Positions 9,247-18,209 of a stretch of 53,907 nucleotides of DNA are shown here, one piece after another. The stretch covers positions 1-53,907 of the forward strand of contig DAOUJX010000056.1 of assembly GCA_034422075.1 (NCBI GenBank), read 5' to 3'. This DNA comes from S34-282 sp034422075. GTDB lineage: Bacteria > Chloroflexota > Dehalococcoidia > Lucifugimonadales > Australimonadaceae. The notes below the pieces were generated by a model that worked only from the letters and a program-made list of their open reading frames with translations, did no database searches and had not been told where the DNA came from. Numbering within the stretch: the stretch's first letter is position 1; each line of letters begins with the position of its first letter. Made by a program: the position numbers and the translations under genes.

Positions 9247-12008
9247 GGCGCTCCGGCGCTCAGCCACTCATCGACGCCCGAGGCCACTGCATCCAGTGGG
9301 GCATCGAGGCGCCTCATCGAAGGCAGCGAGGCCAAGAACCATCTGCCGTACTGCTTCTGCGTAATGCGCGGGTCGAGAACGACGCACGCGCCTCGGTCGG
9401 TCTTCCCGCGTATCAGCCGCCCGAACCCCTGTCTGAAGCGCAGCACTGCCAGCGGCAGCGCGTACTCCATGAAGGGGTTCTCGTACAGCTCGGAGCGCGC
9501 CTCGAAGACCGGGTCGCTCGGCACGGCGAACGGCAAACGCGCGAGCGCCAGCACCTTCAGCGCCGCGTTGCCGATGTCGACGCCCTCCCAGAAGGATGCC
9601 GTGCCCAGCAGCACGGCCCGCGGCTGCTGCCGGAATTGCACGATGAGCTGCTGCGGCGTGCCGTCGATACCCTGCGCGAGCACCTGGATGCCGTGCGGCC
9701 CCAACCTGCGCCGCAGAGCGGTCGCGGCGGAGCGTAGCGCCGCGTGCGACGTGAACAGCGCCATCGTGTACCCACCCGCCTTCAACGCAAGGTCGTGGAG
9801 CGCAGAAGCAGCGTGCGTGTCGAAGTCCGCTGCTTGCGGCTGCGGGAGTCCCACGGGGATGCACAGCAACGCCGCCTTTTCGTAGTCGAACGGCGAGTCG
9901 AGCGCCAGCTCGGCCGGCGATTCGAGGCCGAGCCGGCCGCGGAGCAGCGCGAAATCGCCGCGAACCGTCATCGTCGCGCTCGTCAGGATGGTGGCCTGCC
10001 GTCCGGAGAAGAGCGGCTCCAGCCTGCTCGCCACCTCCAGTGGCGCGCCGTTAAGGCTCGCACCGCCACCTTGGCCTCCGAACCAGTAGACCATCGTCTG
10101 GTCGGGGCGCGATACAAAACCGGCAACCTGTTCTCTCGCCTCCGCCTGATCAACCAGCCATTGCGTGAGTTCGCCCTTGCGCTCCTCCAAGCCCGGCACG
10201 CCGTCGGCGTCAAGCGAATCGAGGTCGCGCGCGAAGGCCTCGACCCTGTCCGCAACGCCCTTGAGTTGCCGCTCGAAGTTGTCCCACGCGATCTCTATCT
10301 CCGACCACTCGGGCTGCGAGCGCATGGACGCGAGGATACGCAGGTCGTCCTCCTCATCGGAGCGGCGGTGCTGCTTGGCAAAGCCCACGAGGCCGCCCAT
10401 CATGTCGCGCCAAGCATCGCGGACGGCCGGAAGCGGCATCAGCGCCGCCTCGGCCAAGCGGATGGCCGTCTCCTTGCGCCCGGCATCGAGCGCGCCGACG
10501 CGCAGCGCCGCGCTAACCCCTTGCAGCGCCCCGGCGCCCTGGTCGATCACGTCGTCGACCGTGCCCTGCGTCAAGCGGAAGCCGAACTGTTGCGTCGCCT
10601 GCGCCTCGAGGTTGTGCGCCTCGTCGATGATGAGGTAGTCGTACTCGGGCAGCAGCGCCCCCTCTACCTTCAGGTCCGACAGCAGCAACGCGTGGTTGAC
10701 GATGACGAGGTGCGCCGCCGACGCCTCGTCCTTCGCGTGGCGGTAGAAGCAGGCGCCCTCGCGCGCGCCGGGGCACGCTGCAAACCCGGAAGCCGATATG
10801 CGCTCGAACGCGGCCGGCTCGCGCCCCCGCAGCGACAGCTCCGAACGGTCGCCCGTCAGCGTCCTGTCTATCCAGACGAGCGAGCGGGCAAGCATGCGCG
10901 CCTCGTCTGCGCTCAGCGAGGGGGCGGCCATGAGCGAACTCCACCGGCGCAGGCAGAGGTAGTTCGCCCTACCCTTGAATTGCGTGTAGCGGAAGCGAGA
11001 GAGGTCAAGCCCCTGTACGTCCTGCAGCGCGGCGAGGACGTCGGGAATGTCCTTGTGGATCAGCTGCTCTTGCAGGTTGATGGTGTTGGTGGAGACGACG
11101 ACGCGCGCGTTGTTGCGCAGCGCAAAGAGGATGGCCGGCACGAGGTAGCCGACCGACTTGCCGATGCCGGTACCGCCTTCGATGAGCAACTGCTGCGGCG
11201 CGTCTGACTCCGGCGTGGAGAGCGCCTGCGCGACAGCCCGCGCCATCGCGACCTGCTCCGGCCTCGGTTCGAATCCGGGAAAGCGTCGCGCGAATTGTCC
11301 GCCGGGAGCGAGCACGCCCTCCACCTCGTCGGGGTCGATGCCGGGTTTGCCAAGTGGCTCGCCGATCGAACGCGGGCGCTGCAGCCGCTCCTGCAGTTCG
11401 CGCGTATCGACGCCGAGCACCGGTCCGCCCTGCCCACCGCTTGCCTCCGATAGCTGCCCGACCAACTCAGCAAGCGGGCTCTGCGCCTGCGTAAGCAGGG
11501 TTGTGAGGCGGTGCAGGGCCGCCGGGGCGAGCGCACGGGCACGGGCGAAGAGCGCCGCATAGACCAGCCGCACCTGTTCGGCAGGCTCATCCGGCGGCGC
11601 ATCGACGCCAAGCGCGCTCGCAAGCGCCTCAAGCGACGAGCCGTCGATTTCAGGCGCGACGTACGATGCGAGTTCACCGACGTCCCACACGCTCTCGGCG
11701 AAGTCCGCGCCCAGCGCAGTGACGCCAGCAAGGCGCTCGGCCAAGCCGAACCCGGCGATAGGCGCATCTCCCGCGAATGGCGCAAGGCCCTGCGGCGCAC
11801 CGTCGTAGCCGTCGGCAACGCGCGCACCGTGGAAACGCACCGCCCTGATGCGCACCCTCTCGCGCGGCAAGCGGTCCACTGCAACGGCGACGACAGCGTC
11901 GCTGGAGCGTTGCGGTTGAAAAAGGCGCGCACTCTGCAATTGCCTGGCCACGGCGTCCCAGCGTAGCCCCCGCAATGGTGCGCCGCAAGGGATGACTGTC
12001 GCCAGCAA
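9243..12008 (-). CDS. dinG: DinG/XPD-family DNA helicase with a degenerate exonuclease-like N-terminus
   Basis: Superfamily 2 helicase of about 921 residues. Walker A GGTGIGKS (278-285) and DEAH (472-475) are intact. Iron-sulphur ligands Cys352, Cys422 and Cys430 are visible; the usual fourth Cys (second in the C-x4-C-x5-C cluster) is absent. Residues 1-170 resemble the DnaQ-type exonuclease domain of Gram-positive DinG (SLEALASALGV matches its C-terminal part) but have lost the catalytic acidic residues. No ATG is available at the front; the assigned start is TTG, five codons after the in-frame TAG of yhaN. The ogg ATG overlaps its stop. Confidence 0.85.
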   Translation of the reverse strand: MLATVIPCGAPLRGLRWDAVARQLQSARLFQPQRSSDAVVAVAVDRLPRERVRIRAVRFHGARVADGYDGAPQGLAPFAGDAPIAGFGLAERLAGVTALGADFAESVWDVGELASYVAPEIDGSSLEALASALGVDAPPDEPAEQVRLVYAALFARARALAPAALHRLTTLLTQAQSPLAELVGQLSEASGGQGGPVLGVDTRELQERLQRPRSIGEPLGKPGIDPDEVEGVLAPGGQFARRFPGFEPRPEQVAMARAVAQALSTPESDAPQQLLIEGGTGIGKSVGYLVPAILFALRNNARVVVSTNTINLQEQLIHKDIPDVLAALQDVQGLDLSRFRYTQFKGRANYLCLRRWSSLMAAPSLSADEARMLARSLVWIDRTLTGDRSELSLRGREPAAFERISASGFAACPGAREGACFYRHAKDEASAAHLVIVNHALLLSDLKVEGALLPEYDYLIIDEAHNLEAQATQQFGFRLTQGTVDDVIDQGAGALQGVSAALRVGALDAGRKETAIRLAEAALMPLPAVRDAWRDMMGGLVGFAKQHRRSDEEDDLRILASMRSQPEWSEIEIAWDNFERQLKGVADRVEAFARDLDSLDADGVPGLEERKGELTQWLVDQAEAREQVAGFVSRPDQTMVYWFGGQGGGASLNGAPLEVASRLEPLFSGRQATILTSATMTVRGDFALLRGRLGLESPAELALDSPFDYEKAALLCIPVGLPQPQAADFDTHAASALHDLALKAGGYTMALFTSHAALRSAATALRRRLGPHGIQVLAQGIDGTPQQLIVQFRQQPRAVLLGTASFWEGVDIGNAALKVLALARLPFAVPSDPVFEARSELYENPFMEYALPLAVLRFRQGFGRLIRGKTDRGACVVLDPRITQKQYGRWFLASLPSMRRLDAPLDAVASGVDEWLSAGAP

Positions 12009-12020
12009 CGGGAACGGCGG

Positions 12021-14837
12021 CTAGATGTCGATGACCTGCGGCTCGTCCTCGCCCAGCCGTACCGCCGCCGTTCGGAACCATTCGACGATTTGCGGATGGC
12101 AGGTGAACACGAGCACCTGGTTGGTCTGCGCGAGTTCGGTGAATGCGGCAGCGGCGTTCTCGCCGCGCTCCGGGTCGAAGTTGACCAGCGCCTCGTCGAC
12201 GAGCACCGGCAGCCGTTCTGCCCGCTCGCCCAGATAGCGGATATAGCCGAATCGTAGCGATAGGAACAGCTGCTCACGCGTCCCCCGACTCAACTCGTTC
12301 GGCTGCCTGGTGCGCCCGCTCCGGTCAGTAACGTGTATCTCTCGCTTCTCAAGCGACGGAACCACAGTCTGATACTGCCCTCGAGTGATATGGCAGAAAA
12401 AATCTTGCGAGTTACGAATGATGTCAGGTTGGCGCTCACGCTCGAATTTGCTCTGCGCCTCCCTGAGCAAGTTTTCTGCAATCGCATAAGCCGCCCACTC
12501 TCGGGCGTGTCCTTGTATCTTCTCCGCCAGTTGGCTGCGCTCCATTCGCAGCCGTGATGACTCCTCTTCGCTGACTAGATCTCGGCGCGCTTGTTGCACC
12601 TCTCCGCGCTCAGTAGACAAATCCCGTGCCTCAGTAGCTATTGTCTCTGTGGCCTCCTCTGCTTTTCTGACCGCATTGTTGATTGCCTGCAGATCCGTCG
12701 TCTCTTCAAGCCGCTTCATCAACGCCTCGAAAGCGTCTCCCGGTCCACTGAGACGCTGCAGGCGACCTCGGATATCACGCTGATGCTCCTTGAGCTTTGC
12801 CCGCTCCCCGTAGATATCTGCGCGCTTCCGAAACTCTTCAGCATCGGCTGCGCCGCCAGACTGAAGCAGCTGTAGCCGCTCATCCTTTGCATCGCCAAGA
12901 TCCCGCTCTCGTTCGATCAGGTCACTATCAGCAGTTTCCAACGCACCCATTGCTTCCATCCGCGCTTTGACCTTCCCGGCGACATCATTGTGCAATGCCA
13001 CCAGTTTGTCAGCAGCGGCAGCGACTATGCGCAAATCCCCCCTGTCAAACTCAGTGTCGAACTCCTTAGCCAAGGGCTCCACCACATCAGCGTAATTGTC
13101 GATGTCCTCCTGAATGGCCTTTATGCGTTTACTGCTATCTCTCACATTGCCAAAGTGGGTACGTCCTAGCTCTAGCTTAGTGCGGAACTCCCCGGCGGTC
13201 TCCGGCGAGAGGGTCTCCTGAAGGCGTCGGTCGGAAAGCCACTGCCGCCATTGCTCTTGAACGGCATGCTGGTTGTTCTTCGCCTCCTCGACATCTTCTT
13301 CGGCCTTTTTCATTCGCTTTCTTAGAGTCTTGATGTTGTCGGTCTCTGTGGAAGGACGCGCATCTGCTACCCTCGCACTCGCAGTGGGTTGCCTTGATAC
13401 GAACAGGTATGCGGCAATTGCCAAGACTGCTAGGCCCCCCACGATTCCCATAGAGAGGGCCGTTCCACCGAGAATCGCCCCTAATGCCAAGAGGCCGACT
13501 CCAGCGACGAAACCGATGGTTGCGATGAGTGCTGCGGCCTTGCCCTTCTCAGGGTTGCCTGACTGCGTAGCAAGGCTGAGCGCCTGCGTGGCCCTCTGCT
13601 CTGCCTCCATGGCCTCTTCAAGTCGGTATGTGGCTTGGTCGAGTCTACCTATTCGACGGTCAACTTCTTTGTCCTCCTCTCGCAGACGCCTTCCAAACCT
13701 CGCGATCTCGTCGCGAACCACCAACGACATATCGAATTCCTCTAGGCGCGTCGTATCCCAGTCGTGGCCAAGGTCCTTCAGTACCTCGTCCAAGGATTCT
13801 TGGAGGCGTTGATGTTCTCCTTCGCGCTGTGGAAGGCTATCGACCGAACTGTCAAAGGAATCACGGCCCCGCTCCAATCTGCGAATGCCGGGTGAGTAGT
13901 CAAGAATGTTCTCATGCGCGACCCTTACCTTCGCTTTCGGCCTGAGATCCTCAGCCTTGCGGCTCGCGGTTTGGCGCTCACGTTCCGCAGTTTGAACCCG
14001 CTCCTCCAATGCCTCAAGACGACTCACTCCCTTAGCCGGGAAATCGTCAATGACCGGCAACTGATCCAACCGCCGCCCGACCTCGTCAAGCGCATTCCAA
14101 TCCTCCCAGGCGTCCACAAGCCGCTGCTCCTGCTCATAGAGGGATTGGTACTCTCTGTGAAGGTTGTCCAGGCCCTCAAGCTCCCTCCCTATCGTTTCGA
14201 GTCGCGCCGTAAGCCTGCCGTACTCCGTCGCGTTGTTGGCAACATCCCGTAGCTTTGCGTCGATTTCTCTCAGCTGGTCAGCGGTGTCGTAGATAGCCTG
14301 CGTACGTCCCCCACTTTTGAACAGTTTCTCCTTTTCGGCCTTCATCGTGCGCAGGGCGCCAGGCAGCCTTGCAGCCCCCATCCCTGCACTGTATATCTGG
14401 CTGTTAATGCTGTCATTTCTCAGCATCTCGTCGCTGTGCAGCTCGTCTAGCGTAAAGGTACTGACGCTCTGGAATACGTCTAGCGGATGGCCTAGCAGGC
14501 GCACCAACTCTGCTTCTCGCAATGGAACACCTGCCGCGGTAGTGAGCGTCAGTGGTCCTCCACCTGCGCCAGCAATGCGCTGGACGATAACGGTCTCGCC
14601 TCCGTCGGTGATGAACGTCACGCTTCCGCCGTGACGGCCTCCGGCCATAGGAGGGTAGTGATTGGCTCTACTACGTCCATCGGGGAACCCGAAGAACACT
14701 CTTCTGATGAACTCCAACAACGTGCTCTTGCCTGCCTCGTTGGGGCCGTAGAACACAGAGACAGGCCGGTCGAACGGGCCCAGCTCCTTGTCGGCGAAGT
14801 GGCCGAATCCATCGATGCGTAGCCGCTGTATCTTCAC
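12021..14837 (-). CDS. yhaN: YhaN-like AAA ATPase (SbcC/Rad50-type) with membrane segment in the coiled coil
   Basis: SMC-like ATPase of 938 residues (AAA_27/YhaN type). Walker A GPNEAGKSTLLEF is at about 31-43, the ABC signature-like ELSRGTREQLFLSLR near 850, and Walker B LPVLVDEALVNFD near 880. Between them lie long coiled coils interrupted at about 440-490 by two hydrophobic helices (ALIATIGFVAGVGLLALGAI and MGIVGGLAVLAIAAYLFV), as known for Bacillus YhaN. This predicts membrane attachment. The ATG overlaps the yhaO stop by 4 bases. Its central coding sequence is A/T richer than flanking genes. Confidence 0.92.
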   Translation of the reverse strand: MKIQRLRIDGFGHFADKELGPFDRPVSVFYGPNEAGKSTLLEFIRRVFFGFPDGRSRANHYPPMAGGRHGGSVTFITDGGETVIVQRIAGAGGGPLTLTTAAGVPLREAELVRLLGHPLDVFQSVSTFTLDELHSDEMLRNDSINSQIYSAGMGAARLPGALRTMKAEKEKLFKSGGRTQAIYDTADQLREIDAKLRDVANNATEYGRLTARLETIGRELEGLDNLHREYQSLYEQEQRLVDAWEDWNALDEVGRRLDQLPVIDDFPAKGVSRLEALEERVQTAERERQTASRKAEDLRPKAKVRVAHENILDYSPGIRRLERGRDSFDSSVDSLPQREGEHQRLQESLDEVLKDLGHDWDTTRLEEFDMSLVVRDEIARFGRRLREEDKEVDRRIGRLDQATYRLEEAMEAEQRATQALSLATQSGNPEKGKAAALIATIGFVAGVGLLALGAILGGTALSMGIVGGLAVLAIAAYLFVSRQPTASARVADARPSTETDNIKTLRKRMKKAEEDVEEAKNNQHAVQEQWRQWLSDRRLQETLSPETAGEFRTKLELGRTHFGNVRDSSKRIKAIQEDIDNYADVVEPLAKEFDTEFDRGDLRIVAAAADKLVALHNDVAGKVKARMEAMGALETADSDLIERERDLGDAKDERLQLLQSGGAADAEEFRKRADIYGERAKLKEHQRDIRGRLQRLSGPGDAFEALMKRLEETTDLQAINNAVRKAEEATETIATEARDLSTERGEVQQARRDLVSEEESSRLRMERSQLAEKIQGHAREWAAYAIAENLLREAQSKFERERQPDIIRNSQDFFCHITRGQYQTVVPSLEKREIHVTDRSGRTRQPNELSRGTREQLFLSLRFGYIRYLGERAERLPVLVDEALVNFDPERGENAAAAFTELAQTNQVLVFTCHPQIVEWFRTAAVRLGEDEPQVIDI

Positions 14838-16105
14838 GCCTCATCCTCGATCAGCAGATCGGTGGCCAGTACTTCGGCCTGGGAGATGAGTGCAGCGAGA
14901 TCAGCGTCCGTCGGCGCAGCGCCGCGGAGGTAGCGGCGATAGCTGCCGTGCTCGAACAGCTCCGGTAGGCTGGCGAGCAGCCGTGCCCTGAGTTCGGCGT
15001 CGCTGCGTGCCCTATCGACCGTCTGCAGCACCTCGGCCAGGAAGTCTGAGCCGCCAGCGCGCGCCGCCCTATCGAACGGGGCCGACGTCTCATTCTCGAT
15101 CCGTTCGCACCATGCGAACGGCGAGCGCTGCACCCAGCTGCCGTTGATCTCATCCTGTAGATCGCGCAAGGTATCGGTCCTGCGCAGCGAGCGGCTCAAC
15201 TCGCCTCTGCCCGTCAGCATTACCCGCACAACCATCGAGCGCCCATCAGCGCTTTCCAGCACCTCCTCCACCTTCGCGTGCAGCGCGTCCAACAGGTCCT
15301 GCTCCGATTCGAGTGCGCCTATGTCTATGGAAATACGCTCCCAGCGGATGAGGTCGACCGGGCGGAACTCCACGCGTGAGTTGCCACGGTCGTCCACCTC
15401 GACCAGGTACACGCCGCGCGGGCCGGTTTCGTTGGCGTGACGGCCTTGCGGATTGCCGGGGTACGCCGCGACCGGGTCGCGTTGGCTCAAGAGGCTCCGC
15501 GTATGGACGTGCCCCAGAGCCCAGTAGTGGACGCCCGATTGCCGCAGGTCGTCCACCGTGCAAGGCGCATACGGTTCGTGCCCGGTGTCGCTGCCGACGT
15601 TGGCGTGCAGCAGCCCGATGGAGAACGCGCCGTCGTCTATCCCGCCAAGCCTGTCTGCAAGGTTGTGCCGCACCTCCCGCGTCGGGTAGCTGATGCCGTA
15701 GACGACGGCGCGGTCAGGCTCATCGGCGAACACGGGCACGCGCTCCCACTCCCCGCCGAACCGGTGGCAGAGGGCCGGGTAGTCAAGCCTCGCCTCCCAG
15801 CCGTCCAGCGGGTCGTGGTTGCCGTGGCAGACGAACGAACGGATGCCCTGCGCGGCCAGTTGCTCCAGCCCTTCGATGAACTTCCGCTGGGCGCGCAGGC
15901 TGCGGTCGGCGCCGTCGTAGACGTCGCCGGCAACGAGCAGCGCATCCACCCGTTCGCGGATGCACAGGTCGATGATGTTCTCGTACGCCCCGAACGTCGC
16001 GTTGGCGATCTCGCCCGCGATACCCTCCGGCGCAGCGTCGCGCAGGCCCTTGAACGGGCTGTCGAGGTGCAGGTCGGCGGCGTGGACGAACCGGAGCAGC
16101 GTCAT
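14834..16105 (-). CDS. yhaO: YhaO-type DNA repair exonuclease (SbcD/Mre11-like metallophosphoesterase)
   Basis: Calcineurin-like nuclease of 423 residues and partner of the downstream YhaN ATPase. Metal-binding motifs are in order: HAADLHLDSP (about 8-17), VAGDVYDG, HGNHDP and GLLHANVG, then ALGHVHTR. The C-terminal 170 residues form the capping/adaptor region. It lies 4 bases after the pterin dehydratase stop and overlaps yhaN by ATGA. By family knowledge the pair processes DNA ends and acts in double-strand-break metabolism. Confidence 0.93.
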   Translation of the reverse strand: MTLLRFVHAADLHLDSPFKGLRDAAPEGIAGEIANATFGAYENIIDLCIRERVDALLVAGDVYDGADRSLRAQRKFIEGLEQLAAQGIRSFVCHGNHDPLDGWEARLDYPALCHRFGGEWERVPVFADEPDRAVVYGISYPTREVRHNLADRLGGIDDGAFSIGLLHANVGSDTGHEPYAPCTVDDLRQSGVHYWALGHVHTRSLLSQRDPVAAYPGNPQGRHANETGPRGVYLVEVDDRGNSRVEFRPVDLIRWERISIDIGALESEQDLLDALHAKVEEVLESADGRSMVVRVMLTGRGELSRSLRRTDTLRDLQDEINGSWVQRSPFAWCERIENETSAPFDRAARAGGSDFLAEVLQTVDRARSDAELRARLLASLPELFEHGSYRRYLRGAAPTDADLAALISQAEVLATDLLIEDEA

Positions 16106-16109
16106 CGGT

Positions 16110-16454
16110 CTACTCTGCGAGGTACAGCGTATCGGTCTTAGCTGCCATCACGACGTCGTTACGGTGCAGGTCGTGGATGGCGTGCGACGTCCATGAGACC
16201 TCGACCCAGCGATACTCGACGACGATGCGCGGGTGGTGGTCCTCCTCGTCCGCCGCCTGGCCTATCGCGTTGGCGAACACCAAGCCGTCGGTGAAGGAGC
16301 GGAAGGCGTAGCGCTTGTGCAGCGCGCGCACGCCGTCCCGCTCGACGACCCCCCAACCCGGCAGTTGAGGGAGCGCCGCCGCCAGTTCATCCTCGGTCAG
16401 CACGGGCGAGCCGGGGCGGCACGCGGTGCATCGCTCGTCGGCAAGCCTCGTCAT
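16110..16454 (-). CDS. Pterin-4a-carbinolamine dehydratase
   Basis: Small cytosolic dehydratase (114 residues) recycling 4a-hydroxytetrahydrobiopterin, or acting in folate/Moco-related pterin metabolism. The family motif EDHHPRIVVEY is followed at the expected spacing by WTSHAIHDLHRND. The N-terminal segment has CTAC, as in several bacterial members. The ATG at 16454 overlaps the ispE stop (ATGA). No aromatic amino-acid hydroxylase is nearby, so its substrate source is not evident. Confidence 0.9.
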   Translation of the reverse strand: MTRLADERCTACRPGSPVLTEDELAAALPQLPGWGVVERDGVRALHKRYAFRSFTDGLVFANAIGQAADEEDHHPRIVVEYRWVEVSWTSHAIHDLHRNDVVMAAKTDTLYLAE

Positions 16455-17323
16455 GCGTCTACCTCCAGACCGTCCGGCCCCCACGCGGGCAACATCCTTG
16501 CCGCATAGGCGCTATAGCCTTGGCGCGCCAGCCTGTCTGCCGCGAGGCGGGCCTCCGTCTCGTTTGCAAAGAGCGCGAACACGGACGGCCCTGCGCCCGC
16601 AAGCACCGAGCGCGGAAGCGCCTCGCGGTACTCCCCGTGCGCGGCGTAGGCGTCGGCGGCCACCGCCTCGAACGTATTCACGAGCATCTCCGCTATGGGT
16701 TCGCCCGCGTGCAGGCGCCCGACCACCTCATCCGTCGCTTCGCCGGCCGCGTAGTGCTCGGGGCGCAGCATGCCGTAGAGGCGGCGCGTCTTATCCTCCA
16801 GCCCCGGCGCGCCGGGTGCCAAGAGGACGATGACCTCTTCTTGCGGCGAAGGCAGCGGCAAGAGCGTTTGGCCGCGGCCGGTAGCCAGCGCCGTCCCGCC
16901 GCACAGGAAGAAAGGCACGTCGCTGCCAAGCGATGCGGCGATGTCCGCCAGCTCCCCGTCGTCCACCGCCAGCTCCCACAGTCGGCGGAGGCCCAGGAGC
17001 GTCGCGGCAGCGTCGCTGCTGCCCCCTCCGAGGCCGGCGGCGGTGGGGATGTGCTTGTGCAGCGTGATGGCCGCGCCGTCGGTCACCCCCGCACGGGCGG
17101 CGAGCGCCTCCGCGGCGCGCAGCACGAGGTTGGCCTCGAGCGGCGCCGCATCGGCAGGGATGACGCGCAGCGACAGCTCCGTCGAGGGCGAAAGCAGCAG
17201 TTCGTCGCACAGGTCGACCGCCTGCATGACCGTGCGCACCTCGTGGTAGCCGTCCGGCCTGCGGCCAAGCACCTCGAGCGTGAGGTTGACCTTGGCCGGC
17301 GCGAGCAGGCGGAGCGCAGGCAC
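16451..17323 (-). CDS. ispE: 4-diphosphocytidyl-2-C-methyl-D-erythritol kinase
   Basis: GHMP kinase of the MEP isoprenoid pathway: ATP-dependent phosphorylation of CDP-methylerythritol. The 290 residues begin PALRLLAPAKVNLTLEV and contain the ATP-binding PTAAGLGGGSSDAAATL and a C-terminal GAGPSVFALF. A GTG at 17323, five bases after the preceding stop, is the best start; upstream codons of the same frame lie inside the hydrolase gene. ispE commonly neighbours ksgA; here two unrelated genes lie between them. Confidence 0.94.
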   Translation of the reverse strand: MPALRLLAPAKVNLTLEVLGRRPDGYHEVRTVMQAVDLCDELLLSPSTELSLRVIPADAAPLEANLVLRAAEALAARAGVTDGAAITLHKHIPTAAGLGGGSSDAAATLLGLRRLWELAVDDGELADIAASLGSDVPFFLCGGTALATGRGQTLLPLPSPQEEVIVLLAPGAPGLEDKTRRLYGMLRPEHYAAGEATDEVVGRLHAGEPIAEMLVNTFEAVAADAYAAHGEYREALPRSVLAGAGPSVFALFANETEARLAADRLARQGYSAYAARMLPAWGPDGLEVDA

Positions 17324-17328
17324 GCCGT

Positions 17329-18147
17329 CTAGACGGGCTCGCTCAGGAAGGCGACAACCTCCCGCTCGAAATCGCGCGGCCTGATTCCCTGCGCGCTGTG
17401 GCTGCCGCCCTCGATGACGGCCAGTCGCGCATTGGGCATTCGCGCGGCGGCCATCTCCCCGTACTCCAGCGCAATGCCGGTCGGGTTGGAGCCCCACACC
17501 ACCAGGGTCGGCGCGCTGATGTCGGGGAACTTCTCGACGAGCAGGTACTTCTCGCGCTCGGCCATGTCGTGCGTCGCTTCGATGATCGCGAGCCAGGCCT
17601 CACCCCGTCCGGGTCGGCGCGCCAGCTCGTACGCCTCGTCGACCATCGCGTCGGTAATCTCAAGGTTGTCCTCGAACGCCCATTGGAAGCGCTCGCGGAT
17701 GTAGTCGCGTTCCGGCGGTGTCCACTCCGTCGGCACGGGCGGCGCGTGGAGGTTTGCGCCCGCATTGCCGACGAGGATGAGCTTGCGCGTCCGCTCGGGA
17801 TAGCGCCACGCGAACAGCGCCGCAAACCATCCACCCGCGCTCTGCCCGCCGATGTCGGCCTGCTCGATGCCGAGGGCGTCGAGGAATCCGCGGACCATCT
17901 CGATGAAGGTGTCGAACGAGTAGCCCTCGGCCGGCAGGTCGGACTTGCCGTAGCCCAACACGTCGAGCGCGTAGACGTGCGCCACTTCCGCCAGCGCCGG
18001 CATGTTGATGCGCCACTGCTCGCCCGACATCAGCGCGTCGCGCCCGTTGAGCAGCACGAGCGGAAAGCCGTCGCCCGCCTCCAGGTAGTGCAGCCGGTTG
18101 CCGTTCGCCTCGACGTATCCGTCCCTGATTTCCAGATCCGTTGCCAT
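17329..18147 (-). CDS. Alpha/beta-fold hydrolase
   Basis: Cytosolic serine hydrolase, 272 residues. It has an oxyanion-strand motif VLLNGRDALMS, the nucleophile elbow GQSAGG, a later WGSNPTGIALEYG and a catalytic-His motif GGSHSAQGI. The substrate is unknown. I use the ATG at 18147, preceded by a strong GGAGGTG; an upstream in-frame ATG lacks one. TAGAAT about 30 bases upstream is a likely -10, so the gene probably has its own promoter. ispE starts five bases after its stop. Confidence 0.85.
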   Translation of the reverse strand: MATDLEIRDGYVEANGNRLHYLEAGDGFPLVLLNGRDALMSGEQWRINMPALAEVAHVYALDVLGYGKSDLPAEGYSFDTFIEMVRGFLDALGIEQADIGGQSAGGWFAALFAWRYPERTRKLILVGNAGANLHAPPVPTEWTPPERDYIRERFQWAFEDNLEITDAMVDEAYELARRPGRGEAWLAIIEATHDMAEREKYLLVEKFPDISAPTLVVWGSNPTGIALEYGEMAAARMPNARLAVIEGGSHSAQGIRPRDFEREVVAFLSEPV

Positions 18148-18177
18148 TGCCACACACCTCCGCACGTTGCGGTGGCG

Positions 18178-18183
18178 ATTCTA
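18178..18183 (-). promoter_or_regulatory. -10 element of the hydrolase gene
   Basis: TAGAAT on the minus strand, 30 bases before the ATG at 18147, with GGAGGTG between them. It is a conventional leadered promoter; no clear -35 is seen. Confidence 0.45.
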
Positions 18184-18209
18184 CGCGAGCGCCCGCCGCG
18201 GCGCACCTG

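Noticed and set aside
11267..11282. tRNA T-loop-like GGTTCGAATCCGG
   Set aside because: It is the antisense of the dinG codons for PGFEPR; no cloverleaf.
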